Of a DNA stretch of 64,000 nt, positions 60,709-64,000 are shown one piece after another. The notes beneath the pieces are model-generated. The model was not told the origin of the DNA and made no database searches. It saw only the letters and a list, made by a program, of their open reading frames with translations. This DNA is from Alkalihalobacillus sp. FSL W8-0930 (GTDB lineage: Bacteria; Bacillota; Bacilli; Bacillales; Bacillaceae_D). The DNA is taken from positions 310,001 through 374,000 of the forward strand of contig CP150183.1 in the NCBI GenBank assembly GCA_037965595.1, written 5' to 3'. The translations under genes and the position numbers were made by a program. How positions within the stretch are numbered: position 1 is the first letter of the stretch; each line of letters starts with the position of its first letter.

Positions 60709-60910
60709 GGGATCGATGGAGAGAGAGCATGAATCTATGGAGAGGCCGCGGAATCAACGGAGAGGATGCGGAATCAACGAAGAGAGCGCGGAATCGACGA
60801 AGAGAGATCTGGAATCGACGGAGAGGCTGCGGAATCAACGAAGAGGCTGCGGAATCAACGAAGAGAAGCTGGAATCAACAAAGAGAGAGCATGAATCAAC
60901 AAAGAAACGT
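60709..60910 (+). repeat. Family B tandem repeat array (GGAATC...GAGAGAG), locus 2
   Basis: About ten units of 20-22 bp with consensus GGAATCRACGRAGAG plus variable ends. It begins 18 bases behind the cadA stop. The sequence matches locus 1 at 28692 in core, order of drift and orientation. Confidence 0.87.
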
Positions 60911-60956
60911 AGGATCCAAAAGGGTCCGGCGTTTTTTCGATTAGAAAGTCGCTTTA

Positions 60957-60985
60957 CCAAGAACTATAGGCTCTAAACCAAGTTA
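60957..60985 (+). repeat. Short family A remnant left of IS copy 2
   Basis: Two CCAAG cores 21 bp apart (60957 and 60978), just upstream of the second IS. They continue on the other side of the IS at 62412. Confidence 0.6.
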
Positions 60986-61005
60986 AACAAACGTTTAATT
61001 AAGAT

Positions 61006-61009
61006 CGCG
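61006..61009. repeat. Target site duplication, left copy (CGCG), IS copy 2
   Basis: CGCG directly before the IS and again at 62399-62402 directly after it. Confidence 0.88.
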
Positions 61010-61086
61010 TGAGGTTAGTCTAAAAAGTGGACACGTTAATTTGATTCTTTGTACACTAAATCTAATCTGACAAAGGACGTGTTCCG

Positions 61087-61377
61087 ATGACGAAAAAGTA
61101 TTCCCTTGATTATCGTGAGTATGTGGCGAAGTTAATCATCGAAGAAGGTAAAAAGGCGAGCGACATGGCGTATGAATTGGAAGTTCATGTGTCCTCCATC
61201 CACCGCTGGGTTCAAGATTATAAGAAGAAACAAGAAAAGCCAAATTCAGGTGATTATTTGACGCCGTCCGAAGTGGAAAAGTTAAAAAAGCATCATGAAA
61301 AGGAAATGCTCTCTCTTCGAGAGGAGAACGAGATCTTAAAAAAGGCCATGCACATCTTCACGCAAAAGCCCAAATAA
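61087..61377 (+). CDS. IS3-family OrfA, copy 2
   Basis: A 96-residue DNA-binding transposase part, identical in protein to the copy at 8817: an HTH in the first half, a coiled coil in the second, and the -1 slippery site near its end. The nucleotide sequence differs by several silent changes, which points to selection on the protein or shared recent function. Confidence 0.92.
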   Translation: MTKKYSLDYREYVAKLIIEEGKKASDMAYELEVHVSSIHRWVQDYKKKQEKPNSGDYLTPSEVEKLKKHHEKEMLSLREENEILKKAMHIFTQKPK

Positions 61378-61388
61378 AATTTCATTTC

Positions 61389-62276
61389 ATGGATGCTCAT
61401 CAAGATGAACATTCCATTGTGAAGATGTGTTCAGTCCTTCAAGTCTCGACCAGTGGATTCTACAAGTGGAAAGCCAAGCTACGTGGTGGGAAAACAGAGA
61501 GTGAAAAACGTAAAGCGAACTTAAAAAAGAAGATTAGTCAGTCGTTCCATGAGAGCTTGGCCACGTACGGAAGTCCTCGTGTCCATCAGGATTTAATCGA
61601 ATGGGGCTATGTGATTTCGCAGAAAACGGTGGCGCGATATATGCAAGAAATGAAGGTCAGCGCAAAACCTAAAGCTAGATATGTCGTCACAACGGATTCT
61701 ACGCACACTCTACATGTGTATCCCAATCTGCTGAAGCGAGTGTTTGAAGCTGCGTACCCAAATGCCATATGGGTAACAGATATTACGTATGTCCGGACTT
61801 TAGAGGGCTGGTTATACGTCGCATCCATTATGGACCTGTTTTCCCGAAAAATTGTGGGCTTGAATATGAGTAACTCTATGGGAAAAGACCTTGTGTTACA
61901 CGCTCTTGAGCGTGCGATAGCGACTAGACGCCCCCCGGAGGGGCTTATCCATCACTCTGATCGAGGATTTCAATATTGTTCGAACGAGTACATTGAGGTA
62001 CTGACTCAAGCGAAAGCCACCATAAGCATGAGCCGAAAAGGCGATCCTTATGACAATGCGTGTATTGAATCGTTTCACGCAACCATTAAAAGAGAACTTA
62101 TTTATCGCTTTCGATTTCAAACAAGAAACGAGGCGATGAAATCTATTCATCATTATATTTATAGTCGATACAATGAAACGAGAAGGCATTCCACTTTGAA
62201 CTATCAATCCCCGAACCAATTTGAGAGAACCTATGCCAAAAGGATTAATCATGACTCGCAAAAAACAATTAGTTAG
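61389..62276 (+). CDS. IS3-family OrfB transposase, copy 2
   Basis: A 295-residue DDE transposase with the same triad positions (Asp131, Asp191, Glu227) as copy 1. It differs at about a dozen residues, among them HSDRGFQYCS, where Phe is the usual residue in IS3 transposases, against Ala in copy 1. Copy 2 may therefore be the better-preserved enzyme. It is expressed as OrfAB through frameshifting. The downstream 120 bases carry the right end. Confidence 0.93.
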   Translation: MDAHQDEHSIVKMCSVLQVSTSGFYKWKAKLRGGKTESEKRKANLKKKISQSFHESLATYGSPRVHQDLIEWGYVISQKTVARYMQEMKVSAKPKARYVVTTDSTHTLHVYPNLLKRVFEAAYPNAIWVTDITYVRTLEGWLYVASIMDLFSRKIVGLNMSNSMGKDLVLHALERAIATRRPPEGLIHHSDRGFQYCSNEYIEVLTQAKATISMSRKGDPYDNACIESFHATIKRELIYRFRFQTRNEAMKSIHHYIYSRYNETRRHSTLNYQSPNQFERTYAKRINHDSQKTIS

Positions 62277-62411
62277 ACAAAAGTAAGTTATCCCCCGACT
62301 TTTAGATAAGATCTCATCTGTCGAGGTAGAGCCAGTAATGTAGGCTTTGAGAGAAATCACTCTTACTTTTTAGTGTCCACTTTCTTGACAGAAGACCACG
62401 CGGACCCGTTA

Positions 62412-62580
62412 GCAAGAGCTTCATCCATTATACTAAGAGCAGAGAGGGGTCCACCAAGAACGAGGGCTCAATACTAAGAAAAGTAAGCCCCTTACCAAGC
62501 ACCTATAGCAAGACCCCCGCGAACCATTACCAAGACCCATCCGCAGCTTAGCAAGACCTTTCCTCGCTCAACCAAGAACT
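62412..62580 (+). repeat. Family A tandem repeat array, right of IS copy 2
   Basis: Nine units with GCAAG, CTAAG or CCAAG cores at about 20-21 bp spacing. It ends before the promoter region of the small membrane protein gene. Confidence 0.85.
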
Positions 62581-62656
62581 AAGAGGTTTATAAATCATTT
62601 CCAGTATGTTAAATTCGATGTATCCTAATTTCCATATAAAGGAGGTGGGGCTACTT

Positions 62657-62866
62657 ATGAGACTTCTCAAAAATCGTTATATCAAGTTTTTCCCGATAGC
62701 CTATCTAGTATATTTTGTTAATAGTTTACTATGGAAAATGTGGAGGGGGGAGCCACTAAATATTCAAGGTACACTTTCCGAAACATTTTTCTATTCGCTC
62801 TTTTTTATTGGTTTCATGTGGTTTTTCGAATGGGCAAAACCACCTCCAAGAAAAGAAGACCCCTAA
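62657..62866 (+). CDS. Small two-helix membrane protein
   Basis: A 69-residue protein with two hydrophobic helices (about 10-27 and 42-60) and a polar tail (KPPPRKEDP). AAAGGAGG precedes the ATG at 62657. A longer in-frame start at 62606 lacks a ribosome site. No family recognised. It stands between a repeat array and a convergent gene. Confidence 0.6.
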   Translation: MRLLKNRYIKFFPIAYLVYFVNSLLWKMWRGEPLNIQGTLSETFFYSLFFIGFMWFFEWAKPPPRKEDP

Positions 62867-62889
62867 CCTCGCAAAAGGTAGGGGTCTTC
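62855..62889. terminator. Probable bidirectional terminator
   Basis: GAAGACCCCT-A-ACCT pairs with AGGT-AGGGGTCTTC with one bulge. The T run is weak, so termination strength is uncertain. It overlaps the stop of the small membrane protein. Confidence 0.6.
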
Positions 62890-62898
62890 CATATATCC

Positions 62899-63990
62899 CT
62901 AGCCTAAAAGCTCTTTAGAAAGGTCTACAACATATTTTAGTTTTTCCCACTGTTCTTCTTCTGTCAAAATGTTTCCGTGGTGAGTGGAGGCAAAGCCGCA
63001 TTGTGGGCTTAGGCAGATTTGATCAGCGGATACGTATTGTTTGGCTTCTTCTAGTCGTGCTTTAATTGTTTCTTTATCTTCTAGCTTACCGTGCTTTGAT
63101 GTGAATAAGCCAAGTACGACTTGTGGTCCGCCGTTTGGAATGTGCTCTAATGGCTCAAAATCTCCAGAGCGATCATCGTCGTATTCTAAAAAGAATCCGT
63201 CTACTTTTTCTTTCGCAAATAAGGTTGGAGCAATCTTCGCATAGCTGCCTTCGAATGCCCAGTTTGAACGATAGTTTCCACGGCACAGATGTGTTGTGAT
63301 CACTAGATCTTCTGGCTTATCTGCGAGGACGCTGTTAATGACGTGCAATGCTAGATCAATTAACTCCTGGCGATTTAGACCACTGTCATTAAACGGAATG
63401 TGCTCTGAGTTTAAGCCGGCAATGTACACATCATCTAATTGAAGGTAACGGCAGCCTGCATCGTAAAAAGCCTGAACCGCGTCACGGTATGTTTGGATGA
63501 CATCATTTGTGAAATCATCTAGATTTGGATAGATCTCTACATTGCGAATGCCTGCATTAAATAATTGATTGGGACTCGGAATGGTCTGCTTCGCTACTGC
63601 ACGATCGCCAACAATCTCCTTGAACTCAATAAATTCTTTAACGTGTGGATGGTCTGGATTAAATGAAATTTTTCCTGTTGCACGTACATCGTATGCTTCC
63701 GTTTCTTCTCCTTTAAACTTATACCCGTGTTCTGGAACGTAGCCCTCTACACCTGTTAAGTGCTCTAGGAAATCGGTGTGCCAGAATCTGCGTCTGAATT
63801 CTCCGTCTGTAACAGCTTCAAGGCCCACTTCTATTTGCTTATCAACCGCTCTTTTGATTTCAGTTGTTTCGATGTCGTAAAGCTCCTGTGCTGTGATTGT
63901 GCCTTCTTTGAAATCTTTTCTCGCTTGATGAATGCTTTCTGGGCGTAATAGACTTCCTACGTGGTCTGCTTTGAACGGTGCGTTTGTCAT
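62899..63990 (-). CDS. MetE-like cobalamin-independent methyltransferase (YxjG/YxjH type)
   Basis: A 363-residue protein related to the C-terminal half of MetE, as in B. subtilis YxjG/YxjH. Zinc ligands are visible: His and Cys in THLCRGNY, Glu in LEYDDDR and Cys in SPQCGFAS. It opens FKADHVGSLLRPESI, the usual family start. It probably transfers a methyl group to homocysteine or a related thiol. Its promoter region is cut off by the window end, so the S-box riboswitch found before B. subtilis relatives cannot be checked. Confidence 0.88.
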   Translation of the reverse strand: MTNAPFKADHVGSLLRPESIHQARKDFKEGTITAQELYDIETTEIKRAVDKQIEVGLEAVTDGEFRRRFWHTDFLEHLTGVEGYVPEHGYKFKGEETEAYDVRATGKISFNPDHPHVKEFIEFKEIVGDRAVAKQTIPSPNQLFNAGIRNVEIYPNLDDFTNDVIQTYRDAVQAFYDAGCRYLQLDDVYIAGLNSEHIPFNDSGLNRQELIDLALHVINSVLADKPEDLVITTHLCRGNYRSNWAFEGSYAKIAPTLFAKEKVDGFFLEYDDDRSGDFEPLEHIPNGGPQVVLGLFTSKHGKLEDKETIKARLEEAKQYVSADQICLSPQCGFASTHHGNILTEEEQWEKLKYVVDLSKELLG

Positions 63991-64000
63991 GGTTTTCTCT

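Larger units (their letters stand above)
61010..62398 (+). mobile_element. IS3-family insertion sequence, copy 2
   Basis: A complete 1389-bp element with the same ends, genes and slippery site (A-AAA-AAG at 61338-61344) as copy 1. It is bounded by a perfect 4-bp duplication CGCG. Scattered, mostly synonymous changes separate the copies, so they did not arise by a very recent duplication. Confidence 0.95.

Noticed and set aside
60693-60976. Open frames over the family B array with repeated NGEDAESTKR-like peptide
   Set aside because: They follow from the repeat itself. The period mixes 20, 21 and 22 bp, so no frame is kept, and no ribosome site is present.
61607-62360. Minus-strand frames inside the IS transposase
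   Set aside because: Antisense of a clear DDE transposase; similar frames occur in both copies only because the + strand genes are similar.

Overview
The window looks like chromosome of a low-GC Gram-positive of the family Bacillaceae. The evidence is strong AGGAGG-type ribosome sites, frequent TTG/GTG starts, Bacillus-type AraR and cre operators, a T-box leader, and homologues of YtvA, YpmR/YpmS, EcsAB, CadCA and YxjG. No rRNA or tRNA gene was seen. Most genes lie on the + strand, so + is probably the leading strand (inference).

Layout. 1-5.7 kb: a VanC/VanG-like cell-wall cluster: histidine kinase, D-Ala-D-X ligase, a soluble racemase with a serine-racemase signature, response regulator, and a beta-helix lipoprotein. 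5.8-8.3 kb: a methyltransferase, two GNAT enzymes and a DUF3267 membrane zincin. 8.4-10.3 kb: a degenerate intergenic repeat array interrupted by an IS3-family element. 10.5-15 kb: two zinc dehydrogenases flanking a three-gene set (P-loop protein, esterase, methyltransferase). 15-22.5 kb: a LOV-STAS photoreceptor, a ROK regulator, a GlcP-like transporter/small membrane protein/HAD phosphatase operon, an EcsAB-like ABC pair and a sugar epimerase. 22.6-29.5 kb: an ArsR-type regulator with a paired YdcZ-type transporter, a GNAT, an MFS/TetR pair, and an MFS exporter behind a T-box leader. 29.6-37.6 kb: an arabinan utilisation locus (secreted GH43 endo-arabinanase, ABC importer without ATPase, intracellular GH43 and GH51) with AraR and cre sites. 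37.8-53.6 kb: mixed genes, including a MarR-controlled quinone-reductase-like gene, a lipase, a PL9 pectate lyase, YpmR/YpmS, an ANT(4')-like gene broken by one in-frame stop, and an LD-carboxypeptidase. 53.7-58.1 kb: a PadR-controlled ABC exporter. 58.2-60.7 kb: cadCA. 61-62.4 kb: a second IS3 copy. 62.6-64 kb: a small membrane protein and a MetE-like methyltransferase.

The most unusual feature is four sequence-unrelated families of degenerate intergenic tandem repeats, here called A-D. All have a period near 20-21 bp, and in C and D two half-units alternate in a 40-41 bp dimer. All are written in the same strand orientation, and nearly all lie directly 3' of + strand genes or between convergent genes. 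Both IS copies sit in or beside family A arrays. One IS interrupts the second copy of a duplicated array block, and the uninterrupted first copy acts as an internal empty site that fixes the IS ends and its 4-bp target duplication.

Functional links: plant cell-wall breakdown (arabinan plus pectate) under AraR/CcpA-type control; cell-wall precursor change toward D-Ala-D-Ser (inferred from two diagnostic positions); and several small regulator/transporter modules with visible palindromic operators.
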